Below are positions 16,524 to 25,404 of a DNA stretch of 43,589 bases, in pieces (position 1 is the stretch's first letter; every line of letters starts with the position of its first letter). This DNA is from Marichromatium bheemlicum (GTDB lineage Bacteria > Pseudomonadota > Gammaproteobacteria > Chromatiales > Chromatiaceae): positions 102,317 to 145,905 of the forward strand of contig NZ_JAAXKX010000007.1 in the NCBI RefSeq assembly GCF_012276755.1, read 5' to 3'. The notes below the pieces were generated by a model. The model ran no database searches. It saw only the letters and a program-made list of their open reading frames with translations, and was not told the origin of the DNA. The position numbers and the translations under genes are program-made.

Positions 16524-17369
16524 TCAACTCGAGGCCTGACGGACGTCGCGGGTGATGCCCTGGGTAAGGCGGTCGAGCACCATCGCCAGGATTACCACCG
16601 CGATGCCGGCCTCAAAGCCCATGCCCGCCTCGTTGCGCTGGATCGCGCGCCAGACCTCGCCGCCGAGGCCCTGGGCGCCGATCATGGCGGCAATCACCAC
16701 CATCGAGAGCGCGAGCATGATGGTCTGGTTGATGCCGGCCATGATGGTCGGGATCGCCAGCGGTAGCTGGACCTTGCGCAGCTTCTGCCAGCGTGTCGAA
16801 CCGAAGGCATCGGCGGCCTCGACCAGGTCCGTCGGCACCTGACGGATGCCGAGGGTGGTGAGACGGATCGCCGGTGGCATGGCGAAGATCACGGTGGAGA
16901 ATACCGCCGCCACCGGCCCCAGGCCGAAGAAGGGGATGGCCGGGATCAGGTAGACGAAGGCAGGCATCGTCTGCATGAAGTCGAGGACCGGGAAGATGAT
17001 CCGGTAGGCCGTCTGCGAGAGCGCGGCGAGGATGCCGAGCGGGGCGCCGATCAGCACCGCGATCAAGGTGGCGATGATCACCAACACCAGGGTCTGCAGG
17101 GTTGGCTCCCACAGCCCCAGGTTCCACAGCAGCAGAAAGCCGACCAGGGTGCCGATGGCGGTCTTGACCCCGGCGAGGCGCCAGCTCAGCGCTGCGAACA
17201 GCAGGATGGAGAGCCAGGGCGGCAGCCACATCAGCCCGTCGACTGCGCCCTCGATGCCGGTCTCCATGATGTCGGAGACGACCTTGGTGGCGGTGGCGAA
17301 CTGGTCGGTGAGGGCGTCGAGGCCGGCATCGATCCAGTCCGAGAGGGGTAGGCGTGGGATCTCGATCAT
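16524..17369 (-). CDS. proW: Glycine betaine/proline-type ABC importer permease
   Basis: Inner-membrane permease of the osmolyte ABC importer, 281 residues with about six membrane helices. The N-terminal soluble stretch and first helices (WLSILLFAALSW) are followed by a typical permease core and the EAA loop EAADAFGSTRWQKLRKVQLP (about residues 186-205), which docks onto the ATPase. Its ATG (17367-17369) overlaps the proV stop as ATGA, so both subunits are translated together in fixed ratio. The protein is shorter than E. coli ProW (354 residues), lacking most of that protein's N-terminal extension, as is common outside enterics. Binding protein 4 follows after a structured spacer. Confidence 0.94.
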   Translation of the reverse strand: MIEIPRLPLSDWIDAGLDALTDQFATATKVVSDIMETGIEGAVDGLMWLPPWLSILLFAALSWRLAGVKTAIGTLVGFLLLWNLGLWEPTLQTLVLVIIATLIAVLIGAPLGILAALSQTAYRIIFPVLDFMQTMPAFVYLIPAIPFFGLGPVAAVFSTVIFAMPPAIRLTTLGIRQVPTDLVEAADAFGSTRWQKLRKVQLPLAIPTIMAGINQTIMLALSMVVIAAMIGAQGLGGEVWRAIQRNEAGMGFEAGIAVVILAMVLDRLTQGITRDVRQASS

Positions 17370-18589
17370 GCGGCCTCCTCGACGCTGTCGCTATTGGTGT
17401 TCTCGGCCAGGCCTTGGAGCAACGAGGCGCGCACCACCTGCCCCTTGAGCTTGCCCTCGTCGTCGACCACCGGGGTCGGCATCGGGCTCTCGGCCAGGGG
17501 CGCGAACAGGTCGCGTACCGGGGTGTCGGGCGAGACCGGGTCGACGGTCGGCTCGAGGATGGCCTCGATCGAGCGCTCGCCGCGCTGCACCGCCGCGATC
17601 GCCGCCTCGTCACGCACCATGCCCTGGAGCTTGAAGTCGCCGCTGACCACGAACAGGGCGTTGAGATTTTGTTCGTCCATCTTGCGCAGCACGGTCCGCG
17701 GACCGTCGCTGAGATAGCCGACCGAGCGCAGTCGGTGCATCACCGCGCCGGCGGTCAGCACCTTGGTCTTGTCGACCTCGGCGACGAAGCGTTCGACGTA
17801 GGCGGTGGCCGGGTCGGAGAGGATCTCCTCGCCGCTGCCGACCTGCTCGATGCGCGCATCCTTCATCAGCACGATGCGGTTGCCGAGATAGAGCGCCTCG
17901 TCGAGGTCGTGGGTGATGAAGACGATGGTCTTTTTCAGCCGGTTCTGCAGCTCGACGAGTTCTTGCTGCATGTCGCGACGGATCAGCGGATCGAGTGCGG
18001 AGAAGGCCTCGTCCATCAACAGCACGTCGGGATCGACGGCCAGCGCGCGGGCGAGTCCGACGCGCTGCTGCATTCCGCCGGAGAGCTGGTCGGGGTGGGA
18101 GTCTTCCCAGCCTTCGAGACCGACCTGGCGCAGTGCGGTGAGCGCCTTCTCGGCGCGCACCTCGGGCGCCACGCCCTGGATCTCGAGGCCGTATTCGACG
18201 TTCTCGCGGATGGTGCGGTGGGGGAACAGGGCGAAGTGCTGGAAGACCATGCCGAACTTGCGTCGGCGGGTCTCGAGCAGCTGGTGGTGGTCGAGTCCGA
18301 CGATGTCCTCGCCGTCGATCAGGATCTCGCCCCGGGTCGGTTCGTTGAGGCGGTTGAGGCAGCGGATCAGGCTCGATTTACCGCTCCCCGAGAGCCCCAT
18401 GATGACCAGGATCTCGCCCTCGTAGACGTCGAAACTGACATCGGCGACACCGACGGTCTGCCTCGTCCGTTCGTGGATGGTCTTTTTATCGGCACCCTGG
18501 GCGAGTAGCTCCAGGGCCTTCTCCGGCTCATCGCCGAAGATCTTGGTGAGACCGCGCACGGCGATCTTGACTGATTGTTCTGCGGGCAT
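17366..18589 (-). CDS. proV: Glycine betaine/proline-type ABC importer ATP-binding subunit with CBS domains
   Basis: Cytoplasmic ATPase that powers the importer, 407 residues. Walker A is GLSGSGKS (65-72), the ABC signature is LSGGMQQRVG, Walker B is LLMDEAFSALD and the H-loop is FITHDLDEAL. The C-terminal ~120 residues form a tandem CBS module (AGAVMHRL ... MPTPVVDDEGKLKGQVVRASLL), which in OpuA/ProV-type ATPases senses ionic strength. The start is ATG 18587-18589 (MPAEQSVKIAV); AAGGACC lies 11 nt upstream. An in-frame ATG 40 codons upstream would read through a perfect hairpin and lacks conserved residues. It is the first gene of a seven-gene operon and faces hslV. Confidence 0.95.
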   Translation of the reverse strand: MPAEQSVKIAVRGLTKIFGDEPEKALELLAQGADKKTIHERTRQTVGVADVSFDVYEGEILVIMGLSGSGKSSLIRCLNRLNEPTRGEILIDGEDIVGLDHHQLLETRRRKFGMVFQHFALFPHRTIRENVEYGLEIQGVAPEVRAEKALTALRQVGLEGWEDSHPDQLSGGMQQRVGLARALAVDPDVLLMDEAFSALDPLIRRDMQQELVELQNRLKKTIVFITHDLDEALYLGNRIVLMKDARIEQVGSGEEILSDPATAYVERFVAEVDKTKVLTAGAVMHRLRSVGYLSDGPRTVLRKMDEQNLNALFVVSGDFKLQGMVRDEAAIAAVQRGERSIEAILEPTVDPVSPDTPVRDLFAPLAESPMPTPVVDDEGKLKGQVVRASLLQGLAENTNSDSVEEAA

Positions 18590-18623
18590 GGCCCCGATGG
18601 TCCTTGAAGGATAGGTGATGTGC

Positions 18624-18643
18624 GAGACGCCCGAGGGCGTCTC
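18624..18643 (-). promoter_or_regulatory. Perfect hairpin in the proV 5' leader
   Basis: GAGACGCCC (18624-18632) and GGGCGTCTC (18635-18643) form a 9-bp stem 34 nt before the proV start codon, just upstream of its ribosome site. It has no T-tract, so a simple attenuator is not indicated; a protein- or salt-sensitive leader structure is possible. Confidence 0.4.
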
Positions 18644-18744
18644 ACGGCTTATGGTCGCGACGGCTGTATCGATCGCGCGTGCCCTGACCGACCGGAGTGC
18701 CGATGGCACCGATATCCGGCGGGCGTCAGAGCGATGGTTGATGC

Positions 18745-18808
18745 TTGCCGGGGATCTCCGGCAACAGACATTTTCTAACCCTAACAGACTGTTGCGTGTA
18801 CGCGCAAC
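18745..18808. promoter_or_regulatory. Two inverted repeats in the proV-hslV divergent spacer (candidate operators)
   Basis: The 347-bp spacer 18590-18936 holds two near-perfect dyads with TTGC/GCAA ends. One spans 18745-18764 (TTGCCGG, 6-bp centre, CCGGCAA). The other spans 18791-18808 (GTTGCG, 6-bp centre, CGCAAC). Their centres are 45 bp apart. A further pair, GCAACAG (18761-18767) and CTGTTGC (18789-18795), links them. They lie 156-219 bp before proV and 128-192 bp before hslV. I see no convincing -35/-10 pair for either gene. The rest of the spacer holds the leader hairpin and nothing else I recognise. Confidence 0.4.
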
Positions 18809-18936
18809 CGGCGTGCCAAGTCTCGACGGGCGGTCTTTGCGCCGATTTCATGAGCGCTGTGTGTTCCGGACGGGGCGATCGGCAGCGGCCTGCGGGTGAC
18901 GTAGAATGGGGGCTTTGAACGAGCGGAAGGATGGCC

Positions 18937-19482
18937 ATGACGAGCTTTCGAGGAACAACGATCCTCTCGGTCCGACGCGGCGGTAAGGTCGTGGTCGGTG
19001 GTGACGGACAGGTCTCCCTGGGCAACACGGTGATGAAGGGCAACGCGCGCAAGGTGCGCCGGCTCTATCATGGCCAGGTGCTGGCCGGCTTTGCCGGGGC
19101 CACCGCCGATGCCTTCACCCTGTTCGAGCGCTTCGAGGCCAAGCTCGAGAAGCATCAGGGACATCTCACCCGTGCCGCGGTGGAGATGGCCAAGGACTGG
19201 CGCACCGATCGCATGCTGCGCCGTCTCGAGGCGTTGCTCTGCATCGCCGATGCCGAGACCTCGCTGATGCTCACCGGGACCGGCGACGTGATGGAGCCGG
19301 AGCACGACCTGATGGCGATCGGTTCGGGCGGGGCCTTCGCCCAGGCCGCGGCGCGCGCGTTGCTCGAGAACACCGACCTCGATGCCCGTGAGATCGTCGA
19401 GCGCGCCTTGCAGATCGCCGCCGATATTTGCATCTATACCAATCACAATCTGGTGCTCGAGGAACTCGACACCCAGGTGTGA
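18937..19482 (+). CDS. hslV: ATP-dependent protease proteolytic subunit HslV
   Basis: Peptidase subunit of the HslVU two-component protease, a proteasome-like double hexamer in the cytoplasm that degrades misfolded and regulatory proteins. The N-terminal nucleophile threonine lies in GTTILSVRR, with [22 protein letters not shown] and [18 protein letters not shown] following as in the family. Two in-frame ATGs are possible; GGAAGG directly touches the first (18931) but is 6 nt from the second (18937), which I chose (181 residues). A 6-residue propeptide (MTSFRG) must then be removed to expose the threonine, unlike E. coli where only Met is lost. hslU follows after 144 bp. Confidence 0.96.
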   Translation: MTSFRGTTILSVRRGGKVVVGGDGQVSLGNTVMKGNARKVRRLYHGQVLAGFAGATADAFTLFERFEAKLEKHQGHLTRAAVEMAKDWRTDRMLRRLEALLCIADAETSLMLTGTGDVMEPEHDLMAIGSGGAFAQAAARALLENTDLDAREIVERALQIAADICIYTNHNLVLEELDTQV

Positions 19483-19626
19483 GCGCCCAGGCGCCCTGGC
19501 GCAACCCGTTCGGGGAGCGGAGAATGGCCGTTTTCCCGGGCGTGCGGGAGGTCTCCGCGGCTCCCGTCCCTGCGCGCAACCCTCCGTGCCGCCTCCGCGG
19601 GGGCGGCCCACCGATGGACAGGCTCA

Positions 19627-20961
19627 ATGTCGGAAATCACCCCACAACGCATCGTCGCCGAGCTCGACAAGCACATCGTCGGTCAGCACGAGGCCAAGCG
19701 TGCCGTGGCCATCGCGCTGCGCAATCGCTGGCGTCGCTCCTGCATCGAGGAGCCGCTGCGCTCGGAGATCACCCCCAAGAACATCCTGATGATCGGCCCC
19801 ACCGGGGTCGGTAAGACCGAGATCGCGCGTCGGCTGGCGCGCCTGGCCAATGCCCCCTTCCTCAAGGTGGAGGCCACCAAGTTCACCGAGGTTGGTTACG
19901 TTGGGCGTGATGTCGAGTCGATCGTGCGCGATCTGGTCGATATCAGCATGAAGATGGCGCGTGAGCAGGAGATGGCCAAGCTCGCCGACCAGGCCGCCGT
20001 CGCCGCCGAGGAACGTATCCTCGACGCGTTGCTGCCGCCACCCTCGGACTTCGAGCAGGACAGTCGCGCCTCGGCGCCGAGCTCGGCCACCCGCGAGAAG
20101 CTGCGCGCCAAGCTCCAGGCCGGCGACCTCGACGCGCGCGAGATCGAGATCCAGGTCGCCGCCACCCCGGCCGGGGTCGACATCATGGCCCCGCCAGGGA
20201 TGGAGGAGATGACCAACCAGCTCCAGGGGCTGTTCCAGAACCTCGGTCAAGGCCACCTCAAGCGGCGCAAGCTGCGTATCAGTGAGGCGCGCAAGCTGCT
20301 CGAGGAGGAGGAGGCGGCCAAGCGGGTCAACGACGAGGACCTCAAGCTGCGCGCCATCGACAACGCCGAGCAGCACGGCATCGTCTTCATCGACGAACTC
20401 GACAAGGTCACCCGCCGGGGAGAGGGCGCGAGCGGCGCCGATGTCTCGCGCGAGGGCGTGCAGCGCGATCTGCTGCCGCTGGTCGAGGGCAGTACGGTGT
20501 CGACCAAGTACGGCGCGGTGCGCACCGACCACATCCTCTTCATCGCCTCGGGGGCCTTCCACCTCGCCAAGCCCTCGGACCTGATCCCCGAGCTGCAGGG
20601 GCGGCTGCCGATCCGGGTCGAACTCACCGCGCTCGACAGCGACGACTTCGTGCGCATCCTCACCGAGCCCGACGCCTCACTCACCGACCAGTACCGCGCC
20701 CTGCTCGCCACCGAGGGGGTCAACCTGGAGTTCACCGAGGACGGTATCCGGCGCATCGCCGAGATCGCCTGGCAGGTCAACGAGCGCACCGAGAATATCG
20801 GCGCGCGCCGCTTGCACACGGTACTCGAACGCCTACTCGAGGATGTCTCCTTCAACGCCTCCGAACTCGACCGTGTCACCGTCGAGGTCACCGCCGCCTA
20901 TGTCGACAGCAACCTGTCGGGGCTGGCCGAGGACGAGGACCTGTCGCGCTATATCCTGTGA
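19627..20961 (+). CDS. hslU: ATP-dependent protease ATPase subunit HslU
   Basis: AAA+ unfoldase ring that feeds substrates into HslV. The 444-residue protein is the normal length. Walker A is GPTGVGKT (57-64) and Walker B VFIDELDK lies around 253-260; the GYVGRD pore loop, which grips substrate, is near residue 92. The I-domain fills the region between Walker A and Walker B (about 110-240), and the protein ends in DLSRYIL, the C-terminal tail that inserts into HslV to activate it. The ATG is at 19627-19629. It follows hslV after a 144-bp spacer with several GC-rich inverted repeats; the two are expected to be co-transcribed. Confidence 0.97.
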   Translation: MSEITPQRIVAELDKHIVGQHEAKRAVAIALRNRWRRSCIEEPLRSEITPKNILMIGPTGVGKTEIARRLARLANAPFLKVEATKFTEVGYVGRDVESIVRDLVDISMKMAREQEMAKLADQAAVAAEERILDALLPPPSDFEQDSRASAPSSATREKLRAKLQAGDLDAREIEIQVAATPAGVDIMAPPGMEEMTNQLQGLFQNLGQGHLKRRKLRISEARKLLEEEEAAKRVNDEDLKLRAIDNAEQHGIVFIDELDKVTRRGEGASGADVSREGVQRDLLPLVEGSTVSTKYGAVRTDHILFIASGAFHLAKPSDLIPELQGRLPIRVELTALDSDDFVRILTEPDASLTDQYRALLATEGVNLEFTEDGIRRIAEIAWQVNERTENIGARRLHTVLERLLEDVSFNASELDRVTVEVTAAYVDSNLSGLAEDEDLSRYIL

Positions 20962-20969
20962 TCGATCGT

Positions 20970-20992
20970 GCCGGGCGCCTCGGGCGCCCGGC
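20970..20992 (+). terminator. Perfect hairpin after hslU
   Basis: Ten-bp arms (20970-20979 and 20983-20992) with loop TCG start eight bases after the hslU stop and end 15 bases before the DUF971 start. There is no T-tract, and the DUF971 ribosome site follows at once, so it may reduce rather than stop read-through. Confidence 0.5.
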
Positions 20993-21007
20993 CCTGGAGG
21001 CCCAGCC

Positions 21008-21370
21008 ATGCCCGTACCCACCGAACTCAATCTCCACCGTCAGTCGCGCGTGCTCGAGGTGAGCTTCGACGACGGCGCGCGCTTTGCGCTGCCGTGTGAG
21101 TATCTGCGCGTCTACTCGCCCTCGGCCGAGGTGCAGGGGCACAGCCCCGAGGAGCGTATCCTCGTCGTCGGTAAGGAGGACGTCGGCATCGACCATATCG
21201 AGCCGATCGGTAACTATGCCGTCTGTCTGCACTTCGATGACGAGCACAACACCGGGATCTACTCCTGGGACTATCTCTACCAGCTCGGCGCCGAGCAGAC
21301 CGAGCGCTGGCAGACCTATCTCGACGAACTCGCCCAGTCCGGACATGTCCACCAGGACCATTCGAACTGA
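21008..21370 (+). CDS. DUF971 protein (gamma-butyrobetaine hydroxylase-like N-terminal domain)
   Basis: A 120-residue single-domain protein of unknown specific function. It matches the small domain found at the N-terminus of gamma-butyrobetaine hydroxylases: DGARFALPCEYLRVYSPSAE near residues 23-42 and HFDDEHNTGIYSWDYLYQLG near 76-95, a conserved D-x-H-x-T-G-I-Y-S-W-x-Y-L pattern. The stand-alone form is widespread in Proteobacteria, often near hslVU or ubiE as here. The ATG at 21008 has a strong GGAGG site; longer in-frame starts inside hslU are shadows. It is flanked by perfect hairpins on both sides, so it may be expressed partly on its own. Confidence 0.88.
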   Translation: MPVPTELNLHRQSRVLEVSFDDGARFALPCEYLRVYSPSAEVQGHSPEERILVVGKEDVGIDHIEPIGNYAVCLHFDDEHNTGIYSWDYLYQLGAEQTERWQTYLDELAQSGHVHQDHSN

Positions 21371-21397
21371 CTGATATGACGGCCGCGCGCCGGCGGT

Positions 21398-21437
21398 CCC
21401 CGGGCCGCCCGGAGTGCCCTCCGGCAGCGGCCCGGGG
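21398..21437 (+). terminator. Long compound hairpin between DUF971 gene and ubiE
   Basis: An 11-bp stem (21398-21408 with 21427-21437) stacks on a 6-bp stem CCGGAG/CTCCGG (21409-21414 with 21419-21424) around the loop TGCC, with a 2-nt bulge. All 17 pairs are perfect. It sits 61 bp before ubiE. No T-tract; a terminator or mRNA-stability element is likely. Confidence 0.55.
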
Positions 21438-21498
21438 GCCCCGATCGGCGCCGGCCTTTGGTGTAAACTAGCCGCCGATTCGACAGCAGGGACACACT

Positions 21499-22248
21499 AT
21501 GTCCGACCAGAAGACCACCCATTTCGGCTATCAGCAGGTGCCGATCGAGGAGAAGGCCGCGCGCGTGCGCGAGGTCTTCGACTCGGTCGCCACCCGCTAC
21601 GACCTGATGAACGACCTGATGTCGCTCGGCATCCATCGGCTGTGGAAGCGCCACACCATCGAGCTGGCCGGCGTGCGGCGCGGCCAACGCGTGCTCGACC
21701 TCGCCTCGGGCACCGGCGATCTGGCCGATCGCTTCGCCGCCATCGTCGGCCCCGAGGGGCAGGTGGTGATGTCCGACATCAATGCCGCGATGCTCGGTGA
21801 GGGGCGCAAGCGGATGCTCGATCGCGGGCGTGTTGGCAACATCCAGTACTCGCTGATCAACGCCGAGCAGATCCCCTTCCCTGATGACTACTTCGATTGC
21901 ATCACCATCGGTTTCGGGCTGCGCAACGTCACCGACAAGCAGAAGGCGCTCGGTGAGATGCAGCGGGTGCTGCGTCCGGGCGGTCGAGCGCTGGTGCTCG
22001 AGTTCTCTCACCCGCTGACCAAGCCGCTGGGTCGTGCCTACGATCTCTACTCCTTCACCGTGCTGCCGACCCTCGGCAAGCTGGTGACCAACGACCCGGG
22101 TAGCTATCGCTATCTCGCCGAGTCGATCCGCATGCACCCGGATCAGGAGACGCTGCGCGGGATGATGGAGACGGCCGGGTTCGAGCGTTGCGAATACTTC
22201 AACCACAGCGGTGGCATCGTCGCGATCCACCGGGGATACAAGTTGTGA
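21499..22248 (+). CDS. ubiE: Ubiquinone/menaquinone biosynthesis C-methyltransferase
   Basis: S-adenosylmethionine-dependent C-methyltransferase that methylates the benzoquinol or naphthoquinol ring in ubiquinone and menaquinone synthesis. The 249-residue protein begins with [20 protein letters not shown] and [20 protein letters not shown], signatures of the family. The SAM-binding loop [12 protein letters not shown] lies near residues 70-81 and the C-terminal [12 protein letters not shown] is typical. The start ATG follows GACAGCAGGG. Its stop overlaps the GTG start of ubiJ, beginning a tightly coupled ubiE-ubiJ-ubiB set, an order conserved in gammaproteobacteria. Confidence 0.97.
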   Translation: MSDQKTTHFGYQQVPIEEKAARVREVFDSVATRYDLMNDLMSLGIHRLWKRHTIELAGVRRGQRVLDLASGTGDLADRFAAIVGPEGQVVMSDINAAMLGEGRKRMLDRGRVGNIQYSLINAEQIPFPDDYFDCITIGFGLRNVTDKQKALGEMQRVLRPGGRALVLEFSHPLTKPLGRAYDLYSFTVLPTLGKLVTNDPGSYRYLAESIRMHPDQETLRGMMETAGFERCEYFNHSGGIVAIHRGYKL

Positions 22249-22886
22249 GCGAAGGCATCCAGATTCCCGACGCCCTGCTCGCCGTGCTCGAGCAGGCGCT
22301 CAACCGCTACATCGCCCTCGACCCCGAGGGTCAGGCCGGGTTCGCGGCGCTCGAGGGGCGGATCATCGCCATCGAGGTCAAGGGCTTCGGCACCCGGGTG
22401 ACGGTGCTGCCGGGGCTGCGTGGGCTGCAGTTGTTCGGGCTCTACGACGCCGAGCCCGATTGCCTGATCCGTGGCACCCCGCTGGGGTTGGCGCGGATGG
22501 GGATGGCCGAGCGCAAGGCCGCGCAGCTCGTCTCCGGCGAGGTCGAGATCGAGGGTGACACCGCCTTGGCACAGTCCTTCAGTCAGGCGCTGGCGCATCT
22601 CGACGTCGATTGGGAAGAGCAGCTCGCCCGCGTCCTCGGCGATCCCTTCGCCCACCAGCTCGGCGCGCGTGCGCGTGCCACCGCCGACTGGGGCGAGCGC
22701 ACCTCCGAGGCGATGAGCGTCAACCTCAAGGAGTACCTGCAGGAGGAGCGGCGGCTGTTGCCGACCCGCTACGAGGTCGAGGCCTTCCTCGCGCAGGTCG
22801 ACACCCTGCGTGACGACGTCGAGCGGCTCGCCGCCCGTCTCGAGCGGCTCACCACCCAGGCAGCGGATCTCGGCACCAAACAATGA
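22245..22886 (+). CDS. ubiJ: Ubiquinone biosynthesis accessory factor UbiJ (SCP2 domain)
   Basis: Lipid-binding accessory factor of the cytoplasmic Ubi complex that makes ubiquinone; it carries hydrophobic intermediates and does not catalyse. The 213-residue protein has an N-terminal SCP2-like sterol-carrier fold (about 1-110: [19 protein letters not shown] ... [21 protein letters not shown]) and a C-terminal helical region ending in a coiled coil ([19 protein letters not shown]). The start is GTG at 22245-22247, overlapping the ubiE TGA (GTGA); an ATG 19 codons upstream lies inside ubiE in another frame. Its TGA overlaps the ubiB ATG (ATGA). Both overlaps support translational coupling. Confidence 0.92.
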   Translation: MSEGIQIPDALLAVLEQALNRYIALDPEGQAGFAALEGRIIAIEVKGFGTRVTVLPGLRGLQLFGLYDAEPDCLIRGTPLGLARMGMAERKAAQLVSGEVEIEGDTALAQSFSQALAHLDVDWEEQLARVLGDPFAHQLGARARATADWGERTSEAMSVNLKEYLQEERRLLPTRYEVEAFLAQVDTLRDDVERLAARLERLTTQAADLGTKQ

Positions 22887-24532
22887 TCGGACCCCGTCAG
22901 GCGTTACGCCTCTTTCGCATCAACTGGGTGCTGCTGCGCAATGGGCTCGACGAGGTCATCCTCGCCACCCATCTGCTGCGCCCGCTGCGCTGGTTGATCT
23001 ATCTCACCCCCTGGTACTGGCTGCGCGGCGAGTTGCCGCCCTATCCGGCACGGGTGCGCCAGACCCTCGAGGACCTGGGACCGATCTTCGTCAAGTTCGG
23101 CCAATTGCTCTCCACTCGGCGCGATCTGCTGCCCGACGATCTGGCCGTGGAGCTGGCCAAGCTCCAGGACCGAGTGCCGCCCTTCGGTGGCGATCAGGCG
23201 CGGGCGATGATCGAACGCGCCTGGGGCCGCCCGATCGAGGAGGTGCTTGACCAGTTCGACCCTGAGCCGCTGGCCTCGGCCTCCATTGCCCAGGTCCATA
23301 CCGCACGCCTCAAGGATGGACGCGAGGTGGTGGTCAAGGTCTTGCGCCCGGGGATCGACCGCACCATCCGCCAGGATCTCGGGCTGATGTACACCATTGC
23401 CCAGCTCGCCGAGCGCTATTGGGCCGATGGCCGGCGGCTGCGCCCGATCGAGGTGGTTCGTGAGTACGAGAAGACCATCTACGACGAGCTCGATCTGCAG
23501 CGTGAAGCGGCCAACGCCTCGCACCTGCGCCGTCACTGGCAGGGCAGCGAGATGCTCTACATCCCCGAGGTGTTCTGGGACTGGACCCGTTCCAACGTGA
23601 TGGTGATGGAGCGCGTCTACGGCATCCCGGTGAGCAACGTCGAGGAGATCAAGGCCCAGGGCGTGAGCATGAAGCAGCTCGGCGAGCGCGGGGTGGAAAT
23701 CTTCTTCACCCAGGTGTTCCGCGACAACTTCTTCCACGCCGATATGCACCCGGGCAACATCTTCGTCGAGCCCTCGGGACGCTACATCTCCATCGACTTC
23801 GGCATCGTCGGCACCCTCACCACCGAGGATCAGCGCTATCTCGCCGAGAATCTGCTCGCCTTCTTCGAGCGCGACTACCGGCGGGTGGCCGAGCTGCACG
23901 TCGAGTCGGGTTGGGTGCCGCCGGGGACCCGGGTCGACGAGTTCGAGTCGGCGATCCGCACCGTCAGCGAGCCGATCTTCGAGAAGCCGCTGGCCGAGAT
24001 CTCCTTCGGGCACTTCCTGGTGCGCTTGTTCCAGACCGCGCGGCGCTTCAACATGGAGATCCAGCCGCAGCTGGTGCTGTTGGAGAAGACCCTGCTCAAC
24101 ATCGAGGGGCTGGGGCGCCAGCTCTATCCCGAACTCGATCTCTGGACCACCGCCAAGCCCTACATGGAGCGCTGGATGAAGGAGCGTGTCGGGGTCGCCG
24201 GGCTGGCTGAGCGCACCAAGCGTAACGTGCTCTCGATCGCCGACCAGACCCCGGAGTTGCCGCTGATGGCCTATCGCATCCTCAGCAGCTACGACCGCCG
24301 CTTGCGTCTGGCCGAGTCGAGCCACGTGATCAATGCCGAGCGCGCGCGTCAGGCCCGTACCAGTGGCAACGCCATCCGCGCCATCGGCGGCGCCACGGTG
24401 CTCGTCTGCGGTACCCTGGTGCTGTTGCTCGGTCCCGGCCACTGGTTGCAGGAGGGGGTTGGTGTGGCGTTGGTGGCGCTGTGCTATCTCTCCGGGATCT
24501 GGCTGTTCGCGAGCGCCGCGCGTCAGGGCTGA
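22883..24532 (+). CDS. ubiB: Ubiquinone biosynthesis atypical kinase/ATPase UbiB
   Basis: Membrane-anchored atypical kinase-like ATPase (ABC1/ADCK family) needed for ubiquinone synthesis and thought to help extract lipid intermediates from the membrane. At 549 residues it has normal length. The K-x-G-Q motif appears in [16 protein letters not shown], the modified nucleotide loop in [16 protein letters not shown] (the A-rich loop of the family), the catalytic-loop region in [14 protein letters not shown] and the metal-binding DFG in [10 protein letters not shown]. Two C-terminal hydrophobic segments (about 495-515 and 520-540) anchor it in the inner membrane. The ATG overlaps the ubiJ stop. 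Confidence 0.97.
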   Translation: MIGPRQALRLFRINWVLLRNGLDEVILATHLLRPLRWLIYLTPWYWLRGELPPYPARVRQTLEDLGPIFVKFGQLLSTRRDLLPDDLAVELAKLQDRVPPFGGDQARAMIERAWGRPIEEVLDQFDPEPLASASIAQVHTARLKDGREVVVKVLRPGIDRTIRQDLGLMYTIAQLAERYWADGRRLRPIEVVREYEKTIYDELDLQREAANASHLRRHWQGSEMLYIPEVFWDWTRSNVMVMERVYGIPVSNVEEIKAQGVSMKQLGERGVEIFFTQVFRDNFFHADMHPGNIFVEPSGRYISIDFGIVGTLTTEDQRYLAENLLAFFERDYRRVAELHVESGWVPPGTRVDEFESAIRTVSEPIFEKPLAEISFGHFLVRLFQTARRFNMEIQPQLVLLEKTLLNIEGLGRQLYPELDLWTTAKPYMERWMKERVGVAGLAERTKRNVLSIADQTPELPLMAYRILSSYDRRLRLAESSHVINAERARQARTSGNAIRAIGGATVLVCGTLVLLLGPGHWLQEGVGVALVALCYLSGIWLFASAARQG

Positions 24533-24549
24533 CCGCCCGCCTCGCGGCG

Positions 24550-24589
24550 ACGGACGACGGGGCGCCACGCCGTGGGTCGCGTCGTCCGT
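24550..24589 (+). terminator. Hairpin after ubiB
   Basis: Perfect 10-bp arms ACGGACGACG (24550-24559) and CGTCGTCCGT (24580-24589) enclose a 20-nt loop that can hold a small inner stem (GGCG/CGCC). It begins 17 bases after the ubiB stop. No T-tract follows. Confidence 0.5.
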
Positions 24590-24651
24590 TCACTGATCAT
24601 CCCCAGGCGGCCCGGTGTGCCGCCGCCGTGTGCAGGATCGACCCTCACCCC

Positions 24652-25404
24652 ATGTCCGAGACCAACCGTTACGGGCCCCTGGCCTCCCGGGTCTATCACC
24701 TCGACAAGCCCATCGGGCGTTCCTTCGGTGACATCGAATACTATGCCGAGCGTCTGGCCGAGTGTCCGGGGCCGGTACTCGAGCCCGCCGTCGGCAACGG
24801 TCGGGTGCTGATCCCACTGCTGGAGCGTGGGCTCGATGTCCGGGGTTTCGATGCCTCGGAGGAGATGCTGACCTACTGCCGTGCGGCGTGCGCGAGGCGT
24901 GGTCTCTCCGCCTCACTCGAGCAGCAAGGCTTCGAGACGTTTTCCCAGGCCCTGGCGTTCGCTGCCATCATCATCCCCGCCGGCTCCTTCCAGCTGATCA
25001 CCGATCCCGGGCGGGCGCGGGCGGTGTTGCGCCGTTTCCGTGCTGCGTTGCGCCCGGGAGGGCGGCTGATCCTCGATCTCGAACCGCTCTCGGCGCTGAG
25101 CGCGCCACCCGGGGCGGCGCGTCATTGGCACGATGGCGCGGACCTGCTCACCCTGACCGAGCAGCGGGTCGAGTCCGATCCCGTGTGTCAGACGACCTGC
25201 TCCCAGCTCCGCTATGAGTTGTGGCGCGATGGCGCACTCGTCGCCACCGAGATCGACCTGTTCGCGCTGCGCTTCTGGGGGGTGCTGGAGTTCGAGCTGG
25301 CGTTGCGTGAGGCCGGGTTCGAGGAGATCGAGATCGCCGCCGATTACCGTCGCGGCGTCCGTCCGAGCGCGCAGGCGGGGATCTTCACCTTCGTCGCCCG
25401 CTAA
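24652..25404 (+). CDS. Class I SAM-dependent methyltransferase, unknown substrate
   Basis: A 250-residue soluble methyltransferase of the Rossmann-like class I fold. Motif I is VLEPAVGNGRVLIPL (about residues 36-50) and the acidic end of strand 2 is VRGFDASEEML; LRPGGRLILDLEP is the post-motif strand. No substrate-specific motif is visible to me. It follows ubiB after a hairpin, so it may not belong to the ubiquinone operon. I chose the ATG at 24652 (MSETNRYGPL) because the earlier in-frame ATG lies inside ubiB; its ribosome site is weak (AGGA 16 nt upstream). The stop overlaps the stop of the convergent kinase by two bases (CTAA). Confidence 0.85.
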   Translation: MSETNRYGPLASRVYHLDKPIGRSFGDIEYYAERLAECPGPVLEPAVGNGRVLIPLLERGLDVRGFDASEEMLTYCRAACARRGLSASLEQQGFETFSQALAFAAIIIPAGSFQLITDPGRARAVLRRFRAALRPGGRLILDLEPLSALSAPPGAARHWHDGADLLTLTEQRVESDPVCQTTCSQLRYELWRDGALVATEIDLFALRFWGVLEFELALREAGFEEIEIAADYRRGVRPSAQAGIFTFVAR

